Shown here one piece after another: positions 9,505-18,761 of a stretch of 64,000 bases of DNA; position 1 is the stretch's first letter, and the number at the start of each line of letters is the position of its first letter. A program made the translations under genes and the position numbers. Under the pieces are notes generated by a model, which was not told the origin of the DNA, made no database searches, and worked only from the letters and a program-made list of their open reading frames with translations. This stretch comes from Deltaproteobacteria bacterium (lineage in GTDB: Bacteria; Desulfobacterota; Desulfomonilia; UBA1062), in NCBI GenBank assembly GCA_018433085.1, contig JAHDRW010000016.1, positions 1-64,000 on the forward strand, given 5' to 3'.

Positions 9505-10533
9505 ATGAAAAAGGTTTTGGTGTTGTTCCTGGCGTTTTTCCTGCCCCTGGGGGCGTTCGCTGCAGACAGGGAAGTGTACGTGTTCAACTGGTCCCAGTAC
9601 ATCGACCCGGCAGTGCTCGATCTCTTCAAAAAGGAAACGGGCATCGAGGTCAAATATTCGACCTTCGAGAGCAACGAGGCCTTGTTCGCCAAGCTCAAGA
9701 TCCTCAAGAAAAACGGCTATGACGTTGCCTTCCCGTCCACCTATTTCGTGGAGCGGATGCGCCGCCTCGGGATGCTCAAGCCCCTTGACCACGCGAAGCT
9801 GCCGAACATGAAAAATCTCAATCAGGGCCTGCTGAACAAGCCCTATGATCCGGACAATGCCTACAGCGTTCCCTACATGTGGGGGTCGTCCGCAATCGGG
9901 GTCAACGCGAAGGTCGTGGACCCCTCAACCGTCACCAGCTGGGACGACCTGTGGAACCCTGCCTACAAGGGCAAGGTGCTGCTCATGGACGACGTGCGCG
10001 ACGTGTTCGCCATGTCGCTTCGCTCGCTGGGATACTCGGGCAACGAGACCGACCCCGCGCGCCTCAAGGAGGCCTACAAGAAGCTCCTGAAACTCAAGCC
10101 CAGCGTCAAGGTCTTCAACTCGGATTCGCCCAAGCAGCCCTTCCTCAACAACGAGGTCGTCATCGGCCAGATCTGGGGGGGTGAGGTCTACCAGGCCAAC
10201 GAGGAGAACCCGGACATCAAGTACATCTATCCCAGGGAGGGCGCAACCTTCTGGGCCGATAACATGGTGATACCCGCTTCCACCCGGAACATCGACCATG
10301 CCCATGCCTTCATCGACTTCATGTGCAGGCCCGACATCGCCAAGATGAACTGCGAATACGTGGGATATGCCACGGCAAACGCCAAGGCCCAGGAGATGCT
10401 CGACGAGAAGACCCGCAACCACAAGGCCGTTTATCCGGACAAGGCCGACCTTGACCGGGGCGAATTCCAGACCGACGTGGGCGAAGCCATCATGACCTAC
10501 GAAAAATACTGGGAGTTGCTCAAGACCCAGTGA
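9505..10533 (+). CDS. potD: Spermidine/putrescine-binding periplasmic protein
   Basis: This 342-residue solute receptor has a signal peptide (MKKVLVLFLAFFLPLGAFA, cleavage before ADREV). The mature start VYVFNWSQYIDPAVLDLFKKE is the PotD/PotF signature. Other PotD-like segments are VPYMWGSSAIGVN, SWDDLWNPAYKGKVLLMDD and TFWADNMVIP. No lipobox cysteine is present, so it is soluble in the periplasm. It ends the transport operon and is followed by a hairpin at 10594-10635. Confidence 0.95.
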   Translation: MKKVLVLFLAFFLPLGAFAADREVYVFNWSQYIDPAVLDLFKKETGIEVKYSTFESNEALFAKLKILKKNGYDVAFPSTYFVERMRRLGMLKPLDHAKLPNMKNLNQGLLNKPYDPDNAYSVPYMWGSSAIGVNAKVVDPSTVTSWDDLWNPAYKGKVLLMDDVRDVFAMSLRSLGYSGNETDPARLKEAYKKLLKLKPSVKVFNSDSPKQPFLNNEVVIGQIWGGEVYQANEENPDIKYIYPREGATFWADNMVIPASTRNIDHAHAFIDFMCRPDIAKMNCEYVGYATANAKAQEMLDEKTRNHKAVYPDKADLDRGEFQTDVGEAIMTYEKYWELLKTQ

Positions 10534-10593
10534 TCCTCACACGCTGCCCGCGGCACGCACGCTGCCGTAAGGCCTGAAAATCGCGACCCAACC

Positions 10594-10635
10594 CGGGAAC
10601 GGCCCTGTGAAAGCACATCTTAAGGGCCGCTCCCG
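10594..10635 (+). terminator. Hairpin terminator after potABCD
   Basis: CGGGAACGGCCCT (10594-10606) pairs with AGGGCCGCTCCCG (10623-10635) over 13 positions with one A-C mismatch, followed by TTTCACTT. It lies 60 nt after the potD stop. Confidence 0.6.
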
Positions 10636-10794
10636 TTTCACTTCCGGGGAAAAACAGCCGCTGCCCCCGCATCCTTTCCTCCTTTCTGCATCCATGAAAA
10701 AAGTCCGATCCAAGGGGGTGAACCCGGAGAGAACCGAACCAGGCACCTTCCCGCTGCTTTCCCGGGAACCGTGGCCGACAGAGGAGCCTTCCCG

Positions 10795-10908
10795 TTCAAT
10801 AGTATGGTTTTTCAGCGGCAAGCCCTGGATCCTATTGAAGCCGCAAGCTTAAGGATAATGTAACCATTTCTTTCCGGCCTTAAGAGGCGGACAAAGAAGG
10901 AGGATTCA
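10795..10908 (+). repeat. Dispersed intergenic repeat, copy 1
   Basis: It begins with a hairpin TTCAATAG (10795-10802) / CTATTGAA (10832-10839) that encloses CAGCGGC-AA-GCCCTG, continues through CTTAAGGATAATGTAACC and ends AAAGAAGGAGGATTCA at 10908. It is closely related to copies at 14268, 19177 and 44281. Compared with copy 3 the outer stem has a paired change (G-C to A-T), which argues for selection on structure. It lies between potD and the XRE-cupin regulator. Confidence 0.75.
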
Positions 10909-11037
10909 GCCTGCGGAACAAGGCGCGCGGCCGTCCCCGGGGCAGCCGGCCCGATCCGGCACTTGCGGCTGAAAGTATGCCAGTGTTTTCCGGGAATTAC
11001 GGCCGGGATTCGTGAGGGATTATCCCTGATATTTTTC

Positions 11038-11067
11038 TTGACACGGGTGAGGTGCTTATCATATACA
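11038..11067 (+). promoter_or_regulatory. Sigma-70-type promoter of the polyamine synthesis operon
   Basis: TTGACA at 11038-11043 and TATACA at 11062-11067 are separated by 18 nt. The predicted start near 11074 gives a leader of about 55 nt before the regulator gene at 11130. Confidence 0.65.
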
Positions 11068-11078
11068 TCCCCCTCAAA

Positions 11079-11094
11079 GTTTATTATTGTAAAC
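11079..11094. promoter_or_regulatory. Putative operator GTTTA-N6-TAAAC
   Basis: A perfect inverted repeat GTTTA (11079-11083) / TAAAC (11090-11094) sits just downstream of the -10 element, where a repressor would block transcription. The first gene of the operon encodes an XRE-cupin regulator, the natural candidate for autoregulation in response to polyamines. Confidence 0.45.
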
Positions 11095-11129
11095 AAAAGG
11101 TAACACTTTAATATGCCGAGAGGGAGCGC

Positions 11130-11672
11130 ATGAAGATCGGCGAAAAGATAAAAAACTTACGTCTTTCCATGGAGTTGACACAGGAAGACCTGGCGACGAG
11201 AGCAGACCTCACCAAGGGGTTTATTTCACTTCTCGAGCGCGATCTCCAGACACCGTCTCTGGATACGCTCGAGCTGATACTGAACGCCTTGGACACCACG
11301 CTCGCCGACTTCTTTGCGGTCAAGGGACCGGAGGTCGTGGTATTCAAACCCGGACAGAGGGTCCTCATCGAGGACGAGGACGAACCCGGGGTGTGCAGGG
11401 AAATCCTCATTCCCGGCGCGCAGGGACGGGAGGCCGACATGCTCCTGGTGACGCTGGAGCCGGACTCGGTCACCTACAAGGAGAAGACGCACTACGGCGA
11501 TGAGTGCGGTCTGGTGAGGGAAGGCCAGATCGTCATCTGCCTGGGGAAAGACACGTTCAAGGCATCCAAGGGTGATGCCTTCTACTATACGGCAGACAAA
11601 AAACACTGGATAGAGAACAGATCAAAAAGCAGGGCACAGTTCCTCTGGATCTCTGCCCCGCCAAGTTTCTGA
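11130..11672 (+). CDS. XRE-family regulator with C-terminal cupin domain (PuuR-like)
   Basis: This 180-residue protein has an N-terminal helix-turn-helix (residues 1-65, [20 protein letters not shown]) and a cupin small-molecule domain (about residues 105-178, [15 protein letters not shown] then [16 protein letters not shown]). Proteins of this layout, such as PuuR, often repress polyamine genes and sense putrescine or a related amine. It is 19 nt upstream of speD and follows the pot operon, so control of polyamine synthesis and uptake is a strong inference. A promoter and an inverted repeat precede it. Confidence 0.85.
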   Translation: MKIGEKIKNLRLSMELTQEDLATRADLTKGFISLLERDLQTPSLDTLELILNALDTTLADFFAVKGPEVVVFKPGQRVLIEDEDEPGVCREILIPGAQGREADMLLVTLEPDSVTYKEKTHYGDECGLVREGQIVICLGKDTFKASKGDAFYYTADKKHWIENRSKSRAQFLWISAPPSF

Positions 11673-11691
11673 AGAAAGGGGGGTATGGAAA

Positions 11692-12099
11692 ATGACGCAT
11701 GCACTCGGAACCCACATACTGGCCGAATACTATGACTGCGATGTCGAAATCCTGAACAACGCGAGAAAGATCGAAAAACACCTGAACGATGCCGCGCTGG
11801 AAGCGGGAGCCACCATCGTGTCGTCGGCGTTCCATACCTTCAATCCGCACGGGGTGAGCGGTTTCGTGGTCATCGCCGAGTCGCATCTCTCCATCCACAC
11901 CTGGCCCGAGTACGGCTATGCCGCGGTGGACATCTTCACCTGCGGAGATACGGTGGACCCGTGGAAGGCATTCGATCATCTGAAGGAGATGCTTGACAGC
12001 GCCCACTACTCCACCATCGAGATGAAGAGGGGCCAGCTCAAGGTCGTGGGTCAGGAGCTCAAGTACAAGCCGGATGCGGTCGTGGCAGCAGGGAGGTAA
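11692..12099 (+). CDS. speD: S-adenosylmethionine decarboxylase proenzyme
   Basis: This 135-residue proenzyme makes decarboxylated SAM, the aminopropyl donor for spermidine. The self-cleavage site E63-S64 lies in [18 protein letters not shown], which generates the pyruvoyl group from Ser64; the catalytic His and Cys (FHTFNPHG and FTCGD) are present. Its size matches the short bacterial type 1B enzymes. A GGGGGG-type ribosome site precedes the ATG. It is 9 nt upstream of the arginine decarboxylase gene. Confidence 0.95.
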   Translation: MTHALGTHILAEYYDCDVEILNNARKIEKHLNDAALEAGATIVSSAFHTFNPHGVSGFVVIAESHLSIHTWPEYGYAAVDIFTCGDTVDPWKAFDHLKEMLDSAHYSTIEMKRGQLKVVGQELKYKPDAVVAAGR

Positions 12100-12108
12100 C
12101 GGAAGAAC

Positions 12109-12576
12109 ATGATCATTCAGACACCGACCACATATTTCATCACCGCCGGGTCCTCAGAGGGGTTCTCCGAGCTCAACGCCTTTGACGGCGCACTGCTCGA
12201 CGCCGGGGTGGGCAACGTGAACCTGCTCAAGATGAGCAGCATCTGCCCTCCCCATGCCAGCGAGGTAAGTTCCGTGGACCTGCCTCATGGATCGCTGGTA
12301 CCGGTGGCATTTGCGGAGATCTCCTCGGACAGGCCGGGAGAGATCATCTCTGCAGGCGTGGCCCTGGCCCTGCCCGAAGACGAGGACCATGCGGGCCTGA
12401 TCATGGAGTATTCGGCAAAGGGTCCCAGGGACCAGATCGAGGCCCAGGTGAGGCGCATGGCCGAAGAGGGCATGAAGATGCGCGGAAAGGCCATCCGCGA
12501 AATCAAGAGCATCGCCGTGGAACACCTGGTGGTCAAATGCGGCTGTGCCTTTGCCGCAGTGGTTCTGTGGGGGTGA
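12109..12576 (+). CDS. pdaD: Pyruvoyl-dependent arginine decarboxylase
   Basis: This 155-residue protein converts arginine to agmatine. The self-processing Ser-Ser site S43-S44 lies in [12 protein letters not shown], as in archaeal and chlamydial PdaD. Other family segments are [16 protein letters not shown] at the N-terminus and [16 protein letters not shown] at the end. It stands in for the PLP-dependent SpeA in this operon. Agmatine is then hydrolysed by the agmatinase two genes downstream. Confidence 0.94.
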   Translation: MIIQTPTTYFITAGSSEGFSELNAFDGALLDAGVGNVNLLKMSSICPPHASEVSSVDLPHGSLVPVAFAEISSDRPGEIISAGVALALPEDEDHAGLIMEYSAKGPRDQIEAQVRRMAEEGMKMRGKAIREIKSIAVEHLVVKCGCAFAAVVLWG

Positions 12577-12580
12577 TCCC

Positions 12581-13429
12581 ATGATGATGCCTGACTCGTG
12601 GTTCATCGAGGAATTCGAGGGCCGGGTGGGGGCGCTGAGCTTTCACGTGGACGAGGTCCTCTTCGAGAAGAAGAGCATGTACCAGAACGTCAAGGTGGTG
12701 AAGAACTCGTTCTTCGGCAATGTCATGTTGCTCGACGACCTCGTCATGCTCACGGACAAGGACGAGTTCTTCTATCACGACATGCTCGTCCACGTGCCCA
12801 TGGCCTGCGCAGACAGTCCGGAGAACGTGCTCATCGTAGGGGGCGGCGACGGCGGTTCGGTCAGGGAGATGCTCAAGCACCCCGGCGTTCGCAGGGTGGT
12901 GCTCTGCGAGATCGACGGCATGGTCATCGAGGCGGCACGTGAGTTTTTCCCCGCCCTCTCCTCGTACCTGGACGACGGCAGGGTCGAGGTGGTGGTGGCC
13001 GACGGCATCGAGTATGTCAGGGCCCACAAGAACGAGTTCGACTGCATCTGCATCGACTCCACGGACCCGATCGGCCCGGCGGTTGGGCTCTTTTCGACCG
13101 AGTTCTACGGAAACATCCGCGACGCCCTGACCGACAGGGGCGCCATGAGCGCCCAGACCGAGTCTCCGGCATGGAGCCTGGAACAGTTCTCCTCCATCGT
13201 CCACAACATGAGGCAGTCCTTCGGAAATGCGTATCCCTATCTGGTCCCCATTCCCTGCTACCCCTCGGGCCTGTGGTCGTGCACGCTCTGCTTCAAGCAG
13301 GACAGAAACCCTGCCGAGGATTTCGACCGAAAGCGCACAGAGCTCGTCTCCGAGAAGTGCCGGTATTACAACACCGATATCCACCGGGCGTGCTTCACCC
13401 TGCCCAATTTCGTCAAGCAGGCGCTATGA
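12581..13429 (+). CDS. speE: Spermidine synthase (polyamine aminopropyltransferase)
   Basis: This 282-residue enzyme transfers the aminopropyl group of decarboxylated SAM to putrescine. The SAM-type site is VLIVGGGDGGSVREMLKHP and the catalytic loop CIDSTDPIGPA; CEIDGMVIEAAR supplies the acidic ribose ligand. The frame is open back to 12545, but ATG 12581 has GGGGGTGA immediately upstream and avoids overlap with pdaD. The stop overlaps the agmatinase start (13426-13429). Confidence 0.95.
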   Translation: MMMPDSWFIEEFEGRVGALSFHVDEVLFEKKSMYQNVKVVKNSFFGNVMLLDDLVMLTDKDEFFYHDMLVHVPMACADSPENVLIVGGGDGGSVREMLKHPGVRRVVLCEIDGMVIEAAREFFPALSSYLDDGRVEVVVADGIEYVRAHKNEFDCICIDSTDPIGPAVGLFSTEFYGNIRDALTDRGAMSAQTESPAWSLEQFSSIVHNMRQSFGNAYPYLVPIPCYPSGLWSCTLCFKQDRNPAEDFDRKRTELVSEKCRYYNTDIHRACFTLPNFVKQAL

Positions 13430-14244
13430 GCCGTTTTCTCGCTGCCCGCAACGAGGGCCGCATCTGCCTGATCGGTGCGCCCTTCGACTCCACCACCAGC
13501 TACCGCCCCGGGGCGCGCTTCGGCCCGGACGAGATCAGGAGGGCCTCACAGGGCCTGGAGACCTTTTCTCCCGGCCAGGAGCACGACCTCGAAGACTGCC
13601 CGTTCACGGACATGGGCGACCTCGAGCTGCCCTTCGGCGACCCCTCCCCTGCCCTCGCCATGATCGAGGCAACTGTGGAGAAGCTCATTGACCAGGGAAG
13701 GCTCCCCTTCCTCCTGGGCGGCGAGCACCTGGTCTCTCTCGGCGCGATCAGAACCTTGGCCGTCCGGTTCCCGGACGTGAAGATCGTCCACCTCGACGCC
13801 CACGCGGACCTGCGTGACGACTACCTGGGCCAGAGGCTATCGCACGCCTCGGTGATCCGCAGGGCAGTCGACCTGCTCGGCCATGACCGCGTCCGCCAGT
13901 TCGGCATCCGCTCGTGCACCAGGGAGGAATATCCCCTCGTGAAGAGCCTCGCCGCAGACGTTCCGGAGATCATCGCCTGGGCGGAAAGGTCACCCTGCTA
14001 CCTCACCTGCGACCTGGACATCCTCGACCCCGCCGTTTTCCCGGGCACGGGCACTCCCGAGCCGGGCGGCATCTCGTTTCAGGACCTCTCCGAGACCCTG
14101 GTCCGCCTCATCGGCGGCCTGAAGGTCGTGGGCATGGACGTGGTCGAGCTCGCCCCGAACATGGACACCACCGGGGTATCTTCCATCGCGGCCGCCAAGA
14201 TCGTCCGGGAGTGCCTCATCGCGCTGTGCAGGCGCGGGTCGTGA
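13426..14244 (+). CDS. speB: Agmatinase (ureohydrolase family)
   Basis: This 272-residue Mn-dependent hydrolase makes putrescine and urea from agmatine. The metal ligands are visible: H101 in LGGEHLVSLG, D124/H126/D128 in HLDAHADLRDD and D196/D198 in TCDLDILDP. It is translationally coupled to speE by a 4-nt overlap. With pdaD, speD and speE it completes the arginine to spermidine route in one operon. An arginase or other ureohydrolase activity cannot be excluded from sequence, but the context favours agmatinase. Confidence 0.92.
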   Translation: MSRFLAARNEGRICLIGAPFDSTTSYRPGARFGPDEIRRASQGLETFSPGQEHDLEDCPFTDMGDLELPFGDPSPALAMIEATVEKLIDQGRLPFLLGGEHLVSLGAIRTLAVRFPDVKIVHLDAHADLRDDYLGQRLSHASVIRRAVDLLGHDRVRQFGIRSCTREEYPLVKSLAADVPEIIAWAERSPCYLTCDLDILDPAVFPGTGTPEPGGISFQDLSETLVRLIGGLKVVGMDVVELAPNMDTTGVSSIAAAKIVRECLIALCRRGS

Positions 14245-14267
14245 CGCGCAACCCCTCTCCACGCCCG

Positions 14268-14384
14268 ATCAATGGTAATGGTACGAATCTTTTCAGGACC
14301 AGCCCTTCGACCCCATGTAAGCCTTAAAAGCGGCGGGAAATGTGATCCTGCGAGTCCCCCGTAGTGAACGCGAAGGAGGATTCA
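14268..14384 (+). repeat. Dispersed intergenic repeat, copy 2
   Basis: It starts ATCAATGG at 14268, continues with TTTTCAGGACCAGCCCTT and CCCCATGTAAGCC, then GCGGCGGGAAATGTG, and ends CGAAGGAGGATTCA at 14384. It is co-linear with copies 1, 3 and 4. The outer stem is partly decayed here (only ATGG/CCAT remain). It lies between speB and the Trm112-like gene. Confidence 0.7.
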
Positions 14385-14479
14385 CGCCTGCCCATACATC
14401 CCGCTTACAGGCTTTACCCTTTTCACATATTGACATCCACGCCCCTGCAATGACATACGAAAAGCAGGAGGATTTTCCC

Positions 14480-14653
14480 ATGCCAATCGACAAGCAATTG
14501 CTCGACATTCTCGCGTGCCCCAAGTGCAAAGGCAGGCTCGTGCTGCTGGAAGACCAGAGCGGACTCGTCTGCCCTGCCTGCCGGCTGAAGTACCGCATCG
14601 AGGACGATATCCCGGTCATGCTCATCGACGAAGCCGTCCCGTGGGAAGAATGA
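14480..14653 (+). CDS. Trm112/YcaR family small zinc-ribbon protein
   Basis: This 57-residue protein begins MPIDKQLLDILACPKCKGRL, the Trm112/UPF0434 signature, with two CxxC pairs (C13/C16 and C31/C34). In eukaryotes and archaea Trm112 activates methyltransferases; the bacterial role is less clear. AGCAGGAGGA lies 8 nt upstream of the ATG. The stop overlaps the next start (ATGA at 14650-14653). Confidence 0.9.
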   Translation: MPIDKQLLDILACPKCKGRLVLLEDQSGLVCPACRLKYRIEDDIPVMLIDEAVPWEE

Positions 14654-15456
14654 GCCTCCCGCAGGAACGTCTTACCGCCGACCATCTCCTCTCCATTGCC
14701 CGGCCCGATATCGCCGTGATCCTGGGCACCGGCCTGGGCGTCATGGAGGAGGCCGTGACCGTTGAGCGGACGGTTCACTACGCGGACGTTCCGGGTTTCC
14801 CGGTCTCGTCGGTGAAAAGCCACTCGGGCAGGCTTCTGTTCGGCACCCTGGGGGAGAAGCGCGTGGCGGTCATGAGCGGGAGATTTCATCTCTACGAGGG
14901 GTACACGCCCCGGGAGATCACCTTCCCCGTCCGCGTGTTCGCCCACATGGGGATCAGGAGCATTTTCATCTCCAATGCGGCAGGCGGCCTTCGGGCGGAC
15001 CTGACCCCGGGCTGTGCCATGCTCGTCACCGACCATATCAACTTCACCGCGCAGAGCCCGCTTACCGGCCCGAACATCGACGGGCTGGGCCCGAGGTTTC
15101 CGGACATGACCAGACCGTACAGCGCCGCGCTCGTCGCCAGGGCGCGGCTGTTCGCTCGGGAGAACGGCATCGACCTCAAGGAAGGGGTGTACGTGCAGGT
15201 GCCCGGGCCGTCGATGGAGACCGCGGCCGAGACCCGGATGTTGCGCCTCATAGGCGCGGACGCCGTGGGCATGTCCACGGTGATGGAGGTCATCCAGGCC
15301 GTTCACTGCGGCATGGAGGTGCTCGCCATATCGGCGGTCACCAACAATAACGACCCCGACAACTACCTGCCCGCCCCGATCGAGCAGGTCATCGCCATGG
15401 CCGAAAAGGCAGGGCCCGTGATCGCACGGATATTCGCGGGCATAATAAAAGGCTGA
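14650..15456 (+). CDS. Purine nucleoside phosphorylase (class I, trimeric type)
   Basis: This 268-residue enzyme phosphorolyses purine nucleosides to base and ribose-1-phosphate. Family motifs are VILGTGLGVMEE, the phosphate-site SGRFHLYEGYTPREITFPVR, SNAAGGLRADL, the base-site QVPGPSMETAAETRML and the substrate Asn/Asp in SAVTNNNDPD. The Asn in the last motif favours 6-oxopurines, but MTA phosphorylase is a sister family. MTA is the by-product of spermidine synthase a few genes away, so MTA salvage is worth testing. Confidence 0.88.
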   Translation: MSLPQERLTADHLLSIARPDIAVILGTGLGVMEEAVTVERTVHYADVPGFPVSSVKSHSGRLLFGTLGEKRVAVMSGRFHLYEGYTPREITFPVRVFAHMGIRSIFISNAAGGLRADLTPGCAMLVTDHINFTAQSPLTGPNIDGLGPRFPDMTRPYSAALVARARLFARENGIDLKEGVYVQVPGPSMETAAETRMLRLIGADAVGMSTVMEVIQAVHCGMEVLAISAVTNNNDPDNYLPAPIEQVIAMAEKAGPVIARIFAGIIKG

Positions 15457-15484
15457 AGCCCTTTTTCCACCAAGGGCTTCAGCC
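15451..15484. terminator. Convergent terminator between PNP and lon
   Basis: GGCTGAAGCCCTT (15451-15463) and AAGGGCTTCAGCC (15472-15484) form a perfect 13-bp stem with an 8-nt loop. On the minus strand the stem is followed by TTTTATTAT, so it works best as the lon terminator, but it can serve both converging transcripts. Confidence 0.8.
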
Positions 15485-15544
15485 TCGTTCAAACCGATAT
15501 TCTACCGGGTAATCCCCGGCCGCCCTTTTCCAGGCATGAGGCCT

Positions 15545-17992
15545 TCAGTGGGCCGTCTGCTCCGCTGGCTTGCCCTCTTTCCTCGAATTTCGCCGCTTGG
15601 GCGGCTCCTGGGTGGTCTTCCGCTCCTGCTTCTCGTTCACGAACACCAGATCGAGCACCTCGTCCATGGAGTTCACCGGATGGAACTTGACCTTGTTCTT
15701 GATCACCGGCGGAATATCCTCCAAGTCCTTGACGTTGTCCTTGGGAATGATGATTTCGAAGATCTTGTTCCGGTGAGCGGCCAGGGTCTTCTCCTTGAGT
15801 CCTCCGATGGGGAGCACCTTGCCCCGCAAGGTGATCTCGCCGGTCATGGCGAGGTCCTTCCTGACCTTCCGGTTCGTCAGGGCGGAGATCACCGCGGTCG
15901 CCATGGTGATGCCCGCTGACGGGCCGTCCTTGGGGATGGCGCCGGCAGGAACGTGAATGTGCACGTCGGACTCTCGGGTGAACGCCGGAGAGATGCCCAG
16001 CATGTCAGCCCGGGACCGTGTATAGGTGAGACCGGCCTGAGCGGACTCTTTCATCACGTCTCCGAGCTGGCCGGTGAGCACAAGAGCGCCGCCCTTGCCT
16101 TCCTTGCTGGGCAAGACCGAGGTCTCGATGTAGAGGATCTCGCCGCCGAAGGGGGTCCAGGCAAGGCCGGTGGCAACGCCCACCTCGTGTTCGGTGCGCT
16201 CCTGCTCGGGCAGGTACTTGGGCACCCCGAGGTAGTTGGACACGGTCTTGGCCGTGATCCGGTAGACCTTCTTGCGCTTTCTTTCCTTTTCCGCCACGTC
16301 CCTGGCCACCTTGCGCACGATAGAGCCGATCTCGCGCTCCAGATTCCTGACGCCCGCCTCCTTGGTGTAGTGGTTGATGACATCGAGGATCGCGTCGTCG
16401 CTGAACACGACGTCTTCCATCTTCATGCCGTTTTCGGTCACCTGCCGCTTCACCAGATAGCGCTTGGCGATCTGGAGCTTTTCCTGGTCCGTGTACCCGG
16501 GCAGCTCGATGATCTCCATCCGGTCCTTCAAGGGGCCGGGAATGGGGTCCATGAGGTTCGCCGTGGTGATGAACATGACCTTGGACAGATCGAAGGGCAC
16601 ATTGAGGTAATGATCCTGGAACGAGAAGTTCTGCTCGGGGTCGAGCACTTCCAGAAGTGCCGATGAAGGGTCACCGCGGAAGTCCTGCCCGATCTTGTCC
16701 ACCTCGTCGATCATGAACACCGGGTTGTTGGAGCCGGCCTGCTTGATGCCCTGGACAATCCTTCCGGGCATGGCGCCGATATAGGTGCGCCGGTGGCCCC
16801 TTATCTCGGCCTCGTCCCGCACGCCGCCGATCGAGAGCCGGTAGAACTCCCGGCCCAGGGCGCGTGCGATGGATCTGCCCAGCGAGGTCTTGCCCACACC
16901 CGGAGGACCCACGAAACATAAGATCGCGCCCTTCTTGTTCGGATTGAGCTTTCTCACCGCGAGGTACTCCAGGATACGCTGTTTGACCTTGTCGAGCCCG
17001 TAGTGGTCCTCGTCGAGGATGACGGCCGCCTGCTTGATGTCGAGGCTGTCATGGGTGGAGTGGCCCCACGGGAGATCGGTCATCCAGTCGAGATAGGTCC
17101 GGATGATGTTGGCCTCCGCAGAGTCCTGATGCATCATCTTGAGCCGCTCGAGCTGCTTGTTGGCCTCCTTCTTCACCTCGTCGGGCATGCCGACCTTTTC
17201 GATCTTGAGCTGGTACTCCTCCATCTCCTTGCTCTTCTCGTCGACCTCGCCCAGCTCCTGCTGAATGGCGCGGAGCTGCTCGCGGAGAAAGTATTCGCGC
17301 TGGGTCTTGCTCATCTCCTCCTTGGCCTGGGTCTGGATGCGGGCCTGGACCTCGGAGAGCTCCATCTCCTTGGAGAGCAGTCCGTTGACATGCTTGAGCC
17401 TCTCGATGGGGTCGATGATCTCCAGCACGTGCTGCGACTCATCGACCTTGAGCCTCAGGTTCGACGCCACGAGGTCGGCGAGCCTGCCGGGGTCGTCGAT
17501 GGCCTCCAGGATGGAGAGCGCGTCGGGCGACACAATGCCCCTGAGCTGGAGAATCCTCTCGGACTGCTCCTTGACCGAGCGCATCATGGCCTCGACCTCC
17601 ACGGTCACTTCCTTGATTTCGGGCTCTTCGATCTTCTCGATGTCAACGGTGTAGAAACCGCGGTCGTCCTTGTAGAGCTTGCGTATCCTCGCCTTTGCCA
17701 CGCCCTGCACCAGGATCTTCACCCTGCCGTCCGGGAGCTTGAGCATCCTGATGACCATGGCCACGGTGCCCACGGTGTAGATCTGGTCTTCTTCGGGCTC
17801 CTCGACCGTTGAATCCTTCTGTGCGGCCAGGAAGATGTACCGGTCCTTGTTCAGCGCCTCGTCGACCGCCTTGATGGACAAACCCCTGCCCACGAAGAGC
17901 GGCAGGATCATATATGGGTATATCACCACATCTCGGATGGGGAGCAATGGGATATTCGTAGGGATATCTATTGCCTGTTTTTCATTTTCCAT
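15545..17992 (-). CDS. lon: ATP-dependent protease La (Lon)
   Basis: This 815-residue cytoplasmic AAA+ serine protease degrades misfolded and regulatory proteins. It has the N-terminal LAN domain ([20 protein letters not shown]), a coiled-coil middle (residues about 200-290), Walker [11 protein letters not shown], Walker [11 protein letters not shown] and the catalytic dyad S692 (PKDGPSAG) and K735 (GGLKEK). The last 25 residues are a charged tail beyond the usual end. It follows hsp20 by 11 nt, a sensible heat-shock pairing of holdase and protease. Confidence 0.97.
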   Translation of the reverse strand: MENEKQAIDIPTNIPLLPIRDVVIYPYMILPLFVGRGLSIKAVDEALNKDRYIFLAAQKDSTVEEPEEDQIYTVGTVAMVIRMLKLPDGRVKILVQGVAKARIRKLYKDDRGFYTVDIEKIEEPEIKEVTVEVEAMMRSVKEQSERILQLRGIVSPDALSILEAIDDPGRLADLVASNLRLKVDESQHVLEIIDPIERLKHVNGLLSKEMELSEVQARIQTQAKEEMSKTQREYFLREQLRAIQQELGEVDEKSKEMEEYQLKIEKVGMPDEVKKEANKQLERLKMMHQDSAEANIIRTYLDWMTDLPWGHSTHDSLDIKQAAVILDEDHYGLDKVKQRILEYLAVRKLNPNKKGAILCFVGPPGVGKTSLGRSIARALGREFYRLSIGGVRDEAEIRGHRRTYIGAMPGRIVQGIKQAGSNNPVFMIDEVDKIGQDFRGDPSSALLEVLDPEQNFSFQDHYLNVPFDLSKVMFITTANLMDPIPGPLKDRMEIIELPGYTDQEKLQIAKRYLVKRQVTENGMKMEDVVFSDDAILDVINHYTKEAGVRNLEREIGSIVRKVARDVAEKERKRKKVYRITAKTVSNYLGVPKYLPEQERTEHEVGVATGLAWTPFGGEILYIETSVLPSKEGKGGALVLTGQLGDVMKESAQAGLTYTRSRADMLGISPAFTRESDVHIHVPAGAIPKDGPSAGITMATAVISALTNRKVRKDLAMTGEITLRGKVLPIGGLKEKTLAAHRNKIFEIIIPKDNVKDLEDIPPVIKNKVKFHPVNSMDEVLDLVFVNEKQERKTTQEPPKRRNSRKEGKPAEQTAH

Positions 17993-18003
17993 TCACTATA
18001 CTC

Positions 18004-18405
18004 CTATTCGATTGTGATCCGCTTGATGAGCTTTGCCTTGTCGTCCGACCGGGCTATACGGATGATCAGAATTCCGTCGGAGAACCTGGCATCCACCTTT
18101 TCCAGATCGAATATTCCGGGAATATCCAGTTCTCTCCTGAACCTTCCGAATCCTCTCTCCATTCTGATGTACCGGACTCCTCTGTTCGCCAGCGTGTCCC
18201 GCTTCATCCCGCTGATGACCAGGGTCCTGCCGACCACCTCGACGTGGACCTCCTCCTGGCTCACACCGGGGATTTCGATCTCTATGCAGAGCTCGTTGGA
18301 GCACTCATAGACGTCCAGGGGAGGATAACAGATCCCGAGCCTCTCCTCATGGCTTTCCTGTCCCAGAAGAAACCCTACAACTTCTTGGAATTTCAAATTA
18401 TACAT
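18004..18405 (-). CDS. Hsp20/alpha-crystallin small heat shock protein
   Basis: This 133-residue protein contains the alpha-crystallin domain from about residue 35 (NELCIEIEIPGVSQEEVHVEVVGRTLVISG) to the conserved FRREL and the GILIIRIAR strand; the short tail lacks a clear IxI/V motif. It binds unfolding proteins without ATP. A promoter at 18442-18469 and a strong AAGGGAAGGG ribosome site precede it. lon starts 11 nt after its stop. Confidence 0.93.
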   Translation of the reverse strand: MYNLKFQEVVGFLLGQESHEERLGICYPPLDVYECSNELCIEIEIPGVSQEEVHVEVVGRTLVISGMKRDTLANRGVRYIRMERGFGRFRRELDIPGIFDLEKVDARFSDGILIIRIARSDDKAKLIKRITIE

Positions 18406-18441
18406 ATTCCCTTCCCTTATGAAGTGTGCTGCTTTAGTACC

Positions 18442-18469
18442 TTTATAGGATCACCAGACGTCAAGTCAA
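18442..18469 (-). promoter_or_regulatory. Promoter of hsp20-lon
   Basis: On the minus strand TTGACT (18469-18464) and TATAAA (18447-18442) are separated by 16 nt, giving a start near 18435 and a leader of about 30 nt. A sigma-32-like CTTGACG is also embedded, so heat-shock control is possible, but the -10 fits sigma-70 better. Confidence 0.6.
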
Positions 18470-18761
18470 TACCTCCAGGCCCTCTCCCTGTATAGCTGTT
18501 CGGCCGGTGAAACAAAGAAATTTAGCACTTATTCTCCCGGCAGTGCCATCACCTTCACCACGGCGCCCCACTCTCTTTGTGAAGAGCAAAAAAATATTCT
18601 GCGCATCTCTCCCGCGCGCGCTACCTCGTGGAGGGCAAAGGCCGTGTTTCTCCTCGAAAACAAAAAATCATGAAATCCATCGTCCAAACAGTGCCTGACA
18701 GACACGTCTTCCTGCTGACCCCTCGTGCGGTCCTGCCTTGGCAACGCCCTGCCGGAAAAGG

